Below are positions 34,391-44,811 of a DNA stretch of 64,000 bases, in pieces (positions within the stretch are counted from its first letter, which is position 1; the number at the start of each line of letters is the position of its first letter). The notes beneath the pieces are model-generated. The model was not told the DNA's origin. It worked only from the letters and a program-made list of their open reading frames with translations, and made no database searches. Origin of the DNA: Lachnospiraceae bacterium (lineage in GTDB: Bacteria > Bacillota > Clostridia > Lachnospirales > Lachnospiraceae); assembly GCA_017473115.1 (NCBI GenBank), contig JAFUNC010000001.1, positions 1 through 64,000 on the forward strand, written 5' to 3'. A program made the position numbers and the translations under genes.

Positions 34391-34453
34391 GTTTCATACT
34401 TATGATTTTTATATGATAAAAAGAATTAAGAAACAAGTTCCTTTTATCTAAAA

Positions 34454-35966
<1,513 letters not shown>

Positions 35967-35971
35967 CGGCT

Positions 35972-36001
35972 ATTATATAACACCTTTTTATGTATTTGCA
36001 A
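35972..36001 (-). promoter_or_regulatory. gdhA promoter
   Basis: Minus-strand TTGCAA (35996-36001), 18 bases, TATAAT (35972-35977). The leader of about 165 bases follows. Confidence 0.7.
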
Positions 36002-36202
36002 TCTTTTTTTACTTTTTTTTGATAAAGCGTTACAATATGCAATTATATTTTGTCGAATATGCGCGCATTATGTATGCGGGCCGGAAGAGGAGAAGACCGG
36101 CCCGCCAGAAACACACAACACTATAAAATGAACATTTCGATATTTGGATAAATATCAAAATCGATATTGGCATTTATAATTTTAATAAAAGCAACTTTCG
36201 TA
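36002..36202. other. intergenic stretch between gdhA promoter and the spoIIQ-like gene
   Basis: Holds one GC-rich hairpin, GCGGGCCGG (36076-36084) with CCGGCCCGC (36097-36105), without a clear T-run. It may be a weak terminator for the spoIIQ-like gene. Nothing else recognised. Confidence 0.35.
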
Positions 36203-37054
36203 TTAAGGTAAAACATCCATGGGATTTACGGCAACGCCGTCTTTGGTCATCTTAAAATACAGATTACTTCCCTCACTGCTATAATATACACTGGGCTCGG
36301 CCACGGTTCCGATTACGGTTCCTGCTTCAACGACATCACCCGCTTTTACGGAAACATTATCCAACTGACCGTAAGTAAGTTCATAACCTTCGCCGATATC
36401 CATAACAATAACATTTCCCAATTCGGTGTTGCTGTAAACTTCTTTAATGACACCATTTGCAGATGCGTGTACATTTTTACCGATTTCCGCCTTGATGACC
36501 AACGCCGGATTATAACGGTACTGTCCAAGTGTCTCAAAGTAAATTGTCTTGTCCATACTGTAATTCATAATCAAATCACCGTATAAGGGCCAATCCATTT
36601 TCATTGCGGTAGGAAAATTATAATTTGCGGCAATAGCATTTTCTGCTCCGGCCTCTACCCCGGAATCACTCTCTTCCTGCTCCGATACGGAATCGGATTC
36701 ATTTTCCGCTGTCTTGCTGTCTTCCTGTTCCCCTGCCTCTTTCGCCGTTACCTTTTCACCGGTAAGTTGTGCCTGTACACCGGGAGAATCAACTTCCCAA
36801 AAGTCGGGATCCGCATCCAAATCATCCGCAACAATCAAATCCGGTTCGTAAACATTCAGATTTTCAGCAATTTCACTGGTTTTATCAGCCACATTCTGTC
36901 CTTCCAATTCTGACAAATCCACACGGTATTCATCGCTCTCTTTGCTTTGCTCTCTCACATAAACACCTGCCATGGTCAATGCGGTTAAAACAAAAGCAGA
37001 TGCGGAAATCATAATTATTCTTTCTTTTCTTAAACTATTCTTTTTTCTTCTCAT
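36203..37054 (-). CDS. SpoIIQ-like LytM (M23) protein, catalytically degenerate
   Basis: 283 residues: basic N-terminus, membrane anchor at about 14-30, acidic linker to about 145, then a LytM domain (GNVIVMDIGEGYELTYGQL, VSVKAGDVVEAGTVIG). The zinc-binding His positions are missing: the first-motif region reads NPALVIKAE and HLHF is replaced by NLYF. This loss of catalysis is typical of B. subtilis SpoIIQ, the forespore half of the SpoIIQ-SpoIIIAH channel; clostridial SpoIIQ often retains His. Just downstream of spoIID in the same orientation, which supports a sporulation role. Confidence 0.8.
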   Translation of the reverse strand: MRRKKNSLRKERIIMISASAFVLTALTMAGVYVREQSKESDEYRVDLSELEGQNVADKTSEIAENLNVYEPDLIVADDLDADPDFWEVDSPGVQAQLTGEKVTAKEAGEQEDSKTAENESDSVSEQEESDSGVEAGAENAIAANYNFPTAMKMDWPLYGDLIMNYSMDKTIYFETLGQYRYNPALVIKAEIGKNVHASANGVIKEVYSNTELGNVIVMDIGEGYELTYGQLDNVSVKAGDVVEAGTVIGTVAEPSVYYSSEGSNLYFKMTKDGVAVNPMDVLP

Positions 37055-37199
37055 AAAAAACCTCGTTTCCGTGCTGTGTAAACACTTAAGATAAAAGTAT
37101 TTTTACCATTTTGAAAACGATTATTCACTTTACGATATAAAACATTTTTCGTTTGTAAGTTTAAATTTTTTAAAAATAAGATATCTCTCCAAAAGTACA

Positions 37200-38138
37200 T
37201 TATGCCGAAATATCGCTTCTGTTTTCCTTACGTATTTCAATGCCCGGATAATAGTATTCCAAAATCTCCGCAAAACTCCAACCTTTCAATGCCAATGCAT
37301 TGGCACCGTATAGACTCAAACCGAATCCGTGACCGCATCCTCTTATATAAAAAATATACACACCCTCTTTATAATCATATTCAAAACAGGCCGATGGCAA
37401 AGCATAATATGCACAAAAATCTTCTCCGCTTATTTCTGTTCCTTTGATGCGCACTAATAATGCATAGCCACGGGAATCACTTGCAAGCACTTCAAAATCT
37501 TCCCCCAGGCTTTCCCCTCTTATTTCTCTGGTTGAATAATATCCGTTGGCATACATATCCTCCGCAGACTCCACGGAACGGATATACGGCAAGGGAGTTT
37601 CCCAAACCTCACTGTCCCTCGTAATGCCGGAACTCAATTTATGAAACGGCACTTCCACAATTTCTCCCTCATAAAAAAGAACGATACCTTCCGTAGTTGT
37701 TACTACGTTTTGATATCGTTGTATATTCGCTTCATATTCTTTTCCCCACAGAATCCGAAGTTCTTCATCTGTATAAAAACTTTCCCTTGCAAGAGTTTTC
37801 TCATGCAACACACTGCTGACGGCATTGCTGCGCAATATGATTGCAATGGCTTTCAATGTTTCATCTTTGTATGCAACCTCTGAATTTCTGGCAAGGGCTC
37901 CTACCAGATAAGTTTCAATTTGAATACATTCCTTTTGCTCTCCTACCTCCACACATACGGTTTGGGACATAGTCCCGAACTCCGCCACGCCTCTCGGCTG
38001 TATTCCGTTAATCGCCAAATGTAATATGTAGGGTAAAATGCAAATGAAAAAGGAAACTGCACTGATTAGAATCATTCGCTCTTTCAATACCGCTTCCTTT
38101 TCCAACTTTTTCAATTTTTTCCTTCTTTCTGTGTTCAT
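37200..38138 (-). CDS. spoIID: stage II sporulation protein D, peptidoglycan lytic transglycosylase
   Basis: 312 residues from ATG 38138 (CGGAAG just upstream; a TTG at 38150 is the alternative). One membrane segment at about 22-42, the SpoIID fold with ETYLVGALARNSEVAYKDETLKAIAI, and the closing GCGHGFGLSLYGANALALKG plus ILEYYYPGIEI. SpoIID cleaves septal peptidoglycan during engulfment. Followed by the spoIIQ-like gene, as is common in Clostridia. Confidence 0.93.
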   Translation of the reverse strand: MNTERRKKLKKLEKEAVLKERMILISAVSFFICILPYILHLAINGIQPRGVAEFGTMSQTVCVEVGEQKECIQIETYLVGALARNSEVAYKDETLKAIAIILRSNAVSSVLHEKTLARESFYTDEELRILWGKEYEANIQRYQNVVTTTEGIVLFYEGEIVEVPFHKLSSGITRDSEVWETPLPYIRSVESAEDMYANGYYSTREIRGESLGEDFEVLASDSRGYALLVRIKGTEISGEDFCAYYALPSACFEYDYKEGVYIFYIRGCGHGFGLSLYGANALALKGWSFAEILEYYYPGIEIRKENRSDISA

Positions 38139-38224
38139 ATACTTCCGCAATCACATCATAATCACGATTCCCCGATAGGCATTCAACTTAATAAAACGTC
38201 TATCTCTGTTTCAGTATATGCACA

Positions 38225-38510
38225 CAGCCGATGTTACATGCTCGAATATATCCTCCCTGCAACATCTTTATAATCTAAAGCCGTTTACTCCTACTTCGAA
38301 TGAACCCCAAGCCTCTAAGAAACGTCCGTCACAATGTCGACCTCGCCCTATTGTTGCTCCTGCTACAGAATTCACAGAAATGTCACTTTCTTTGTTATTG
38401 GTTACAACAGAAACCTCAACAGTTGAAAGTGACACCGCTCCATCAGCCTCTTAAAAAATTGACCTCCACCCGAAGCGGACTATCGACTTAACAAAGTCGC
38501 ATCCATGTCT
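38225..38510 (-). ncRNA. candidate structured RNA upstream of spoIID (class unassigned, raiA-motif-like?)
   Basis: No convincing gene lies here, but the minus strand shows several stems: CGACTT/AAGTCG (38484-38499), TCCGC/GTGGA (38465-38479) followed by T6, a perfect 10-bp stem TGTCACTTTC/GAAAGTGACA (38425-38434 with 38381-38390) with an inner GGTT/AACC pair, and GATGTTGC/GTAACATC (38259-38266 with 38230-38237). Open frames crossing it have no ribosome site. Density of stems and lack of coding signal suggest an abundant RNA; I considered the raiA motif of Firmicutes but cannot confirm its consensus. Boundaries are approximate. Confidence 0.4.
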
Positions 38511-38663
38511 AATAGTATGTATCCCCTTGAACACATCCGCTACCTTGTCGCGTTTAGATTTTTTGTAAGTTTAAGATATCACACTTTTAGATAAAAATAA
38601 ATACCTTTTTACCAATAATAAACAAATTGACACGAAATAAAAAAAGGAGGTTTTATATGGAGA

Positions 38664-38811
38664 ACAAGAGTAAATCACCTTATATATGTTCTCACGGACG
38701 CTTCCGCTCGCTTATGTCACGTAACGGTACATAGGATTGCAAAAAACGCAATCCAAGTACCGACGGTCATAAAACGCCGCTCGAACAAAATATAAGGTGA
38801 TTTGCTCTTGT
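38664..38811 (-). repeat. 145-bp structured palindromic element, copy 3 (candidate RNA)
   Basis: 22-bp outer stem (38664-38685 with 38790-38811; one mismatch or wobble) whose sequence is unrelated to the outer stems of copies 1 and 2. In minus orientation the core reads CGTTTT, CCGTCGGTACTT, TATGTACCGTTACGT and CGAGCGGAAGCG, matching the other copies. The tetraloop is GGAA (GAGA in the others), the apical stem is GGATTGC/GCAATCC, and the GAAC/GTTC pair of the others is swapped to GTTC/GAAC. All these are structure-preserving changes. Confidence 0.72.
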
Positions 38812-38850
38812 GCTTAGATAAAAACACTTGATCATATAATTATCTAAGCA
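38811..38850. repeat. 11-bp perfect inverted repeat beside element copy 3
   Basis: TGCTTAGATAA (38811-38821) and TTATCTAAGCA (38840-38850) separated by 18 bases. It abuts the outer stem of the element; no T-run. Function unknown. Confidence 0.5.
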
Positions 38851-38902
38851 CATATTATACTTATCCGCACTTAAATATATAATTTGTACATATCAATAAG
38901 CA

Positions 38903-38940
38903 TAAAAAATGTGCAATACATCATCCGACATATTGCACAT
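38903..38940 (-). terminator. terminator of the aconitase-family gene
   Basis: 10-bp perfect stem ATGTGCAATA (38909-38918) with TATTGCACAT (38931-38940), six T on minus. Confidence 0.85.
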
Positions 38941-38949
38941 CTTATCATC

Positions 38950-41238
38950 TTAAATTCTATTGTAGTTAATTAAGCAGCCCTTCAAAATGATTTCGCGCTC
39001 TTCATTGGTTAATTCTCCAACCTTAAGTTCGAATTCAGTAGTCTTACCATCGGCAATAGTGTAAGCCTTAATAATTTCGGTCTTATCTTCGATTGCCTTA
39101 CGGATTCCGGGTACGTAGATATAGTCCAAGTTCTTGAAAGGAAGTTCACCTTCGGGAATTAAGAAGGGAAGCATACCCCAGTTAATTAAGTTGGAGCGAT
39201 ATCTCTTGGTAGCGTATTCGTTGGCAATGTTTGCCCAGCCGCCAAGTACCTTCTGGCAACTTGCAGCCTGTTCACGGGCAGAACCGTCGCCGGGTTTTAC
39301 TGCGAAGATTGTGCTACCGATACCGATGTTCTTCTTTTCTACGCCGGGGAAGTTTGCTTCAATAGTATCGTAAACTGCTTTTAATTCAGCCACTTCTTCT
39401 ACGGGGCACTTGCCGTCTTCTCTTGCCTTCTCAGCCTTCTGCACTTCCTTGGCTCTGCCTACATAAGCAGGGTCTTTTCTGGAAAGTGTGAATTCTGCCA
39501 AGCCCAAAGGATTGGAACGGAAGGATGAAGTTTCACCGGAAGGAATCAACTCATCAGTGGTGGTTACGGGATCGTGAATCTCAGATACAACCTTTAACAG
39601 CAAGTCATCTGTTAATTCGCACATTGCAGGCCAGTCTTTAATGTTGGGACCAAACTTAATATCTACGGAAGGATCTGCCACGCCCTTGGAGTCGTATACA
39701 CGATTTGTGTAGATGCTGCTGTCAAAGTAATATTTGTATTTGCTTAACTCGCCGTCAAATTCAGCCGCAGAAGTAAGAATACCCTTATTAGCAGCAGTTG
39801 CTGCGATAGAACGGGCATCCATAAGGGCAACAGATGAAATCTGGCCGTTCTGGAGCTTAGAACCTTCACGGTTGGGAAAGTTACGGGTTGAGTGTCTGAT
39901 ACTTAATGCATTGTTTGCGGGTGTATCTCCTGCACCGAAGCAAGGTCCGCAGAATGCAGTCTTCATAATGGCACCGGACTGCATAATGGTTGCTGCACAA
40001 CCGTTCTTCACCAATTCCATATATACGGGCATAGATGCGGGATATACGCTTAATGTAAATTCATCCGCACCGATGAAGTTTCCTTTTAAAATGTCCGCAG
40101 CAGCGCAGATATTCTCAAAACCGCCGCCGGCACAACCTGCGATAATACCCTGGTCTACATAGAGTTTACCATTACGCACCTTATCTTTTAAGGTGTAATC
40201 CACAGCACCGTCAAGGCTGACTGCCGCACGCTTCTCCACATCATCGAGGATGTCCATAAGGTTGGCATTCAATTCATCGATGGTGTAAGTGTTGCTGGGA
40301 TGGAAAGGCATGGCAATCATAGGCTTAATTGCAGACAAATCAACTGTGATTACGCCGTCGTAGTATGCCACTGCTCCGGGATTTAACTCCTTGTACTCTT
40401 CTTTACGACCATGAATCTCATAGAATTCTTCCACCTGAGCATCAGTCTGCCAAATAGATGAAAGACATGTGGTTTCTGTGGTCATTACATCGATACCGAT
40501 ACGGAAATCGGGAGTTAAAGATGCCACACCGGGACCTACGAATTCCATTACTTTATTTTTAACATAGCCGTTGGCAAATACTGCACCGATAATAGCAAGG
40601 GCAACGTCCTGAGGACCAACACCCTTGGCAGGTGCACCTGTCATGTATACTGCCACTACACCGGGCATGTTAATGTCGTATGTCTGATTTAATAACTGCT
40701 TAACAAGTTCGGGACCGCCTTCACCCATAGCCATGGTACCCAATGCACCGTAACGGGTATGAGAGTCGGAACCGAGAATCATCTTGCCGCCGCCTGCCAT
40801 CATTTCACGGGCAAACTGGTGAATAACCGCCTGATGAGGGGGTACATATACACCGCCGTATTTTTTCGCACAGGAAAGACCAAACATGTGATCATCCTCG
40901 TTAATGGTGCCGCCTACCGCACATAAAGAGTTGTGGCAGTTGGTAAGTACATAAGGAATAGGGAACTTTTCAAGTCCGGATGCTCTCGCGGTCTGAATAA
41001 TTCCTACGAAAGTAATGTCGTGGGAAGTCAACTTATCAAATTTGATTTTTAACTTATCCATATTACCTGAAGTATTATGGCTTTCGAGAATTCCATAAGC
41101 AATGGTTTCTTTTCTTGCTTCTGCTTCGGTTACATTCTTACCGGTTTTCTGAGCAATAATTGCTGCCGCATCGGCATTGTCATACACAAGTTCAGTACCG
41201 TTAATAAGATATGCACCGCTGTTGCTTAACTGAATCAT
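38950..41238 (-). CDS. aconitase-family hydratase
   Basis: 762 residues, with the aconitase fold and the iron-sulfur motif [11 protein letters not shown]. The first cluster Cys lies in [11 protein letters not shown] rather than the usual GSCTNSS, so this is a divergent subfamily common in Clostridia and usually labelled aconitate hydratase. [20 protein letters not shown] and the swivel-domain [10 protein letters not shown] (phosphate/substrate arginine) are conserved. Citrate/isocitrate interconversion is likely but not certain for this subfamily. AGGAGG precedes the start. The phosphoesterase and phosphorylase genes follow upstream on the same strand. Confidence 0.85.
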   Translation of the reverse strand: MIQLSNSGAYLINGTELVYDNADAAAIIAQKTGKNVTEAEARKETIAYGILESHNTSGNMDKLKIKFDKLTSHDITFVGIIQTARASGLEKFPIPYVLTNCHNSLCAVGGTINEDDHMFGLSCAKKYGGVYVPPHQAVIHQFAREMMAGGGKMILGSDSHTRYGALGTMAMGEGGPELVKQLLNQTYDINMPGVVAVYMTGAPAKGVGPQDVALAIIGAVFANGYVKNKVMEFVGPGVASLTPDFRIGIDVMTTETTCLSSIWQTDAQVEEFYEIHGRKEEYKELNPGAVAYYDGVITVDLSAIKPMIAMPFHPSNTYTIDELNANLMDILDDVEKRAAVSLDGAVDYTLKDKVRNGKLYVDQGIIAGCAGGGFENICAAADILKGNFIGADEFTLSVYPASMPVYMELVKNGCAATIMQSGAIMKTAFCGPCFGAGDTPANNALSIRHSTRNFPNREGSKLQNGQISSVALMDARSIAATAANKGILTSAAEFDGELSKYKYYFDSSIYTNRVYDSKGVADPSVDIKFGPNIKDWPAMCELTDDLLLKVVSEIHDPVTTTDELIPSGETSSFRSNPLGLAEFTLSRKDPAYVGRAKEVQKAEKAREDGKCPVEEVAELKAVYDTIEANFPGVEKKNIGIGSTIFAVKPGDGSAREQAASCQKVLGGWANIANEYATKRYRSNLINWGMLPFLIPEGELPFKNLDYIYVPGIRKAIEDKTEIIKAYTIADGKTTEFELKVGELTNEEREIILKGCLINYNRI

Positions 41239-42224
41239 TATAAATCCTCCTCTTTTATTTCATCGCCGGTTATGTGAAGCACAATTCCGCTTCTAACAAA
41301 ACCTGCGTTGCCTACAATTTGAATCACCGGCTTTTCGCCTTCTATATAATCTTTATCATAAAAATGAACGTGTCCTGCCAGAACCGCCACAACCGGACTG
41401 TCTTTGGCTGTCGTAGCCTCCACAAAGGCCGCAGATTCTTCCGAAGGATAGATGCCTCCGTAATTACCGCCTCCGATGACTACCGGCGAACTCCACACTT
41501 CTTTGGCATGCCCTAATACGGATTGCGTCATAAAAGGAACATGAACAAGCACAATCACAGGCTTACCCATTTGCAGAACTTTCAAATACTCATTCAAAGC
41601 ATCGGGATGTACCTGATTGGAACTGTTATCGACGGATACTACCAGAAACTCTCCCATATCCATCACTTCAATAGTCCCTTTTTCTTCAATGACCGGCTGA
41701 AGCAACGGAATGTATTCTGTCTGCGCTTTTTCGGTCATATATTCCCAAGGGTACGTCCAATCGTGATTTCCCAGCGTATATAAATAGGGCATTTGTAACT
41801 TGGACACATTTTCATTTAAAAATGCAATGTTGGATGCAGAAGGATAATCTATAATATCGCCACCAAACAACACCGCATCCACGCCTCTTTCATTGGCGTA
41901 TTCCATCCAGTACGGAAACTGTTCTTCTGCCGGCACGCCCGCCGCATCACAAAATCCCGGATACCGACTGTCTGCATTTTCTTTTATCTGTGCATCATCT
42001 TCTTCAGATTGCACTATCACATGGGTGTCCGTAATGAAAAGCAGTTCGTAGTCCTTTTCAAGCCCTTCAATGACCAAGTGCTCTTCTTTAACATGTTCCT
42101 GCGCAATCATCACTTCCACGGTATCTATTTTATTTTGGTATAGCTTTGCCATAAATAAGCAAAGCAATATGCACATTACCGCAATGCCCGATAATATGCA
42201 TATTGTCTTTGATTTGTTTTTCAT
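41238..42224 (-). CDS. membrane-anchored metallophosphoesterase
   Basis: 328 residues with one N-terminal membrane segment (about 8-28) and a calcineurin-like phosphoesterase domain: [27 protein letters not shown] and AGHVHFYD give the metal ligands. The catalytic part faces outward. Its start codon shares a base with the glgP stop (TAATG), so the two are translationally coupled, and its stop shares a base with the acn-like start. Substrate unknown. Confidence 0.88.
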   Translation of the reverse strand: MKNKSKTICILSGIAVMCILLCLFMAKLYQNKIDTVEVMIAQEHVKEEHLVIEGLEKDYELLFITDTHVIVQSEEDDAQIKENADSRYPGFCDAAGVPAEEQFPYWMEYANERGVDAVLFGGDIIDYPSASNIAFLNENVSKLQMPYLYTLGNHDWTYPWEYMTEKAQTEYIPLLQPVIEEKGTIEVMDMGEFLVVSVDNSSNQVHPDALNEYLKVLQMGKPVIVLVHVPFMTQSVLGHAKEVWSSPVVIGGGNYGGIYPSEESAAFVEATTAKDSPVVAVLAGHVHFYDKDYIEGEKPVIQIVGNAGFVRSGIVLHITGDEIKEEDL

Positions 42225-44734
42225 TATTTCTTTAATACAACCTTGTCAAGTTTCCAGATTTCATCAACATACTGCTGGATAGTTCTGTCAGAAGTAAACT
42301 TACCGGAGCATGCTACGTTTAAAATAGCGCTTTCTGCCCAGCGTGCTTCGTCCTGGTATGCTTCTTCCACCTTCTTCTGTGCTGCCGCATATGACTTGAA
42401 GTCCTTTAAGATAAAATATGTGTCAGCCTTAGAAGTACTTTCGGTATTCAAAAGCGAATTGTAAAGGTGACGGAATCTCTCTGTATCATCGGGAGAATAT
42501 GTTCCGTTGATTAACTGCATCAATACCTTACGTACGTCCTGATCGTTGTTGAAGATTTCCATAGGATCATAGCCGCCGTTGTTTTCAAAGTTGATAACTT
42601 CGTCTGAAGAAAGACCGAAAATAAATGCATGCTCTGCACCAACTTCTTCTACGATTTCCACGTTAGCACCGTCCATAGTTCCCAATGTAAGGGCACCGTT
42701 CAACATAAACTTCATGTTACCTGTACCGGATGCTTCCTTAGAAGCGGTAGAAATCTGCTCAGATACATCTGCTGCCGCAAAAATCCATTCAGCATTGGAC
42801 ACACGGTAGTTTTCAATAAATACAACCTTAATCTTTCCGTTGATTGATGCATCGTTGTTGATCACATCAGCAACTGCGTTGATTAACTTAATGGTAAGTT
42901 TCGCATTACGGTAACCTGCCGCTGCCTTAGCACCGAAAATGAAAGTTCTGGGATAGAATTCCATATCGGGATGTTCTTTTAATTCATTGTAAAGATACAT
43001 TACATGAAGGATGTTGAGCAACTGTCTCTTGTACTCATGCAATCTCTTAACCTGAACATCGAAGATAGAGCGAGGATCTACTTCAATACCGTTGTGCTCT
43101 AAAATATATTTTGCAAGGCGAACCTTATTCTGATACTTAATGTTCATGAACTCAGCCTGAGCCTTTTTATCCTTAGCATATACTTTAAGGCCTTCCATCT
43201 TGGGAAGATCTGTAATCCACTCGTCACCGATGTGGTCGGTTACCCAATCTGCAAGAAGGGGATTACCGTGAAGAAGGAATCTTCTCTGGGTAATACCGTT
43301 GGTCTTGTTGTTGAACTTCTCGGGCATCATCTCATAGAAATCTCTTAATTCCTGATTCTTTAAGATTTCGGTATGAAGTCTTGCAACACCGTTTACAGAG
43401 TAGCCTGCAACGATAGCAAGGTGAGCCATTTTAACCTGACCGTCGTATACGATAGCCATTTTACGAATCTTATCCTGGTTTCCGGGATATTTTGATTCGA
43501 TTTCACAGATAAATCTGCGGTTGATTTCTTCTACAATCTGGTAGATTCTGGGAAGAAGACGGCTGAATAATTCGATAGGCCATTTCTCCAAAGCTTCTGA
43601 CATGATTGTATGGTTGGTATAAGCACAGGTATTGGTTGTTACATACCATGCTTCATCCCATGTAAGATAATATTCATCCATAAGGATACGCATTAATTCG
43701 GCAATTGCTACGGTAGGATGTGTATCGTTTAACTGGAACGTTACTTTTTCATACAACTTCTTAATATCGTCATGATTTCTCATATACTTCGCTACTGCTT
43801 CCTGAACAGATGCAGAGATGAAGAAGTACTGCTGTTTTAATCTTAATTCCTTACCTGCATAGTGGTTGTCGTTGGGATAAAGTACTTCAACGATGTTTCT
43901 TGCAAGGTTTTCCTGCTCAACAGCCTTCTGGTAATCACCCTTATCAAAAGAGTCAAGGCGGAAGCAGTCGATAGGCTGAGCATCCCAGATACGAAGGGTA
44001 TTTACGATGCCGTTTCCGTAACCTACGATGGGAAGGTCGTAAGGAACAGCCTTAACAGCCTGATAGCCTTCCTGGTAGTAGTTGTTTCTGCCGTTTTCAT
44101 CTACTCTAACATTTACATATCCGCCAAAACGAACTTCCTTGGTATATTCAGGACGACGAAGTTCAAAAGGATTACCGTCTGCAAGCCAGTTATCGGGAAC
44201 CTCTACCTGATATCCGTCTCTGATTTCCTGCTTGAACATACCGTAACGGTAACGGATACCGCATCCGTATGCAGAATATCCCAAAGTTGCAAGGGAATCA
44301 AGGAAACATGCTGCCAAACGGCCCAAACCACCGTTACCGAGTGCTGCATCGGGTTCCTGATCTTCTACGATATTGATATCAACACCAAGTTCTTCCAAAG
44401 CATCCTTTGCATCCTTGTATGCCATAAGGTTAATCATGTTGTTACCGAGCGCACGACCCATTAAGAATTCCATTGACAAATAGTAAACTGTCTTGGGATC
44501 TTCTTTTTCGTATGCTTCCTGGGTCTTTAACCAGTTGTCAACAATCTGATCCTTGATTGCGTAAGATACAGCCTGGAAAATCTGCTGCTCTGTCGCTTCA
44601 TCCATGTTTTTACGATACAATGTCTTAACGTTGTATAAAACGCTGCGCTTGAACAATTCTTTGTCAAACTTGAACACTGCATTTGCTGCTTTGGTTTCTT
44701 TCTTTGCAGGTGTTGCTTTTTTTGCTGCTGCCAT
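42224..44734 (-). CDS. glgP: glycogen/alpha-glucan phosphorylase
   Basis: 836 residues, the usual GT35 length. Landmarks include YYLSMEFLMGRALGNN, EPDAALGNGGLGRLAACFLDS, the catalytic DTHPT region NDTHPTVAI and the PLP-lysine segment ASGTGNMKFMLNGAL. It releases glucose-1-phosphate from alpha-1,4-glucans. A Lys/Ala-rich N-terminal tail of about 18 residues (KKATPAKKETKAA) is added. GGAGG precedes the start. Confidence 0.95.
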   Translation of the reverse strand: MAAAKKATPAKKETKAANAVFKFDKELFKRSVLYNVKTLYRKNMDEATEQQIFQAVSYAIKDQIVDNWLKTQEAYEKEDPKTVYYLSMEFLMGRALGNNMINLMAYKDAKDALEELGVDINIVEDQEPDAALGNGGLGRLAACFLDSLATLGYSAYGCGIRYRYGMFKQEIRDGYQVEVPDNWLADGNPFELRRPEYTKEVRFGGYVNVRVDENGRNNYYQEGYQAVKAVPYDLPIVGYGNGIVNTLRIWDAQPIDCFRLDSFDKGDYQKAVEQENLARNIVEVLYPNDNHYAGKELRLKQQYFFISASVQEAVAKYMRNHDDIKKLYEKVTFQLNDTHPTVAIAELMRILMDEYYLTWDEAWYVTTNTCAYTNHTIMSEALEKWPIELFSRLLPRIYQIVEEINRRFICEIESKYPGNQDKIRKMAIVYDGQVKMAHLAIVAGYSVNGVARLHTEILKNQELRDFYEMMPEKFNNKTNGITQRRFLLHGNPLLADWVTDHIGDEWITDLPKMEGLKVYAKDKKAQAEFMNIKYQNKVRLAKYILEHNGIEVDPRSIFDVQVKRLHEYKRQLLNILHVMYLYNELKEHPDMEFYPRTFIFGAKAAAGYRNAKLTIKLINAVADVINNDASINGKIKVVFIENYRVSNAEWIFAAADVSEQISTASKEASGTGNMKFMLNGALTLGTMDGANVEIVEEVGAEHAFIFGLSSDEVINFENNGGYDPMEIFNNDQDVRKVLMQLINGTYSPDDTERFRHLYNSLLNTESTSKADTYFILKDFKSYAAAQKKVEEAYQDEARWAESAILNVACSGKFTSDRTIQQYVDEIWKLDKVVLKK

Positions 44735-44811
44735 TTTCTTTCCTCCATATAGTTAGTTAAGAATGTGTTTACACATTCATAAAATGTTTTCCCCAAAACA
44801 TTGCTATATAT

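Noticed and set aside
38218-38454. A 78-codon plus-strand frame (and an overlapping one) upstream of spoIID
   Set aside because: No ribosome site, biased composition, and both frames lie on the opposite strand of a densely paired region better read as RNA.
38225-38510. tmRNA or RNase P RNA
   Set aside because: No tRNA-like ends or tag-peptide frame, and no P4 consensus.
43862-44464. A 200-codon plus-strand frame inside glgP
   Set aside because: Shadow of a well-conserved glycogen phosphorylase on the other strand.
44760-44790. Inverted repeat GAATGTG/CACATTC upstream of glgP
   Set aside because: Too short and isolated to support an operator call.
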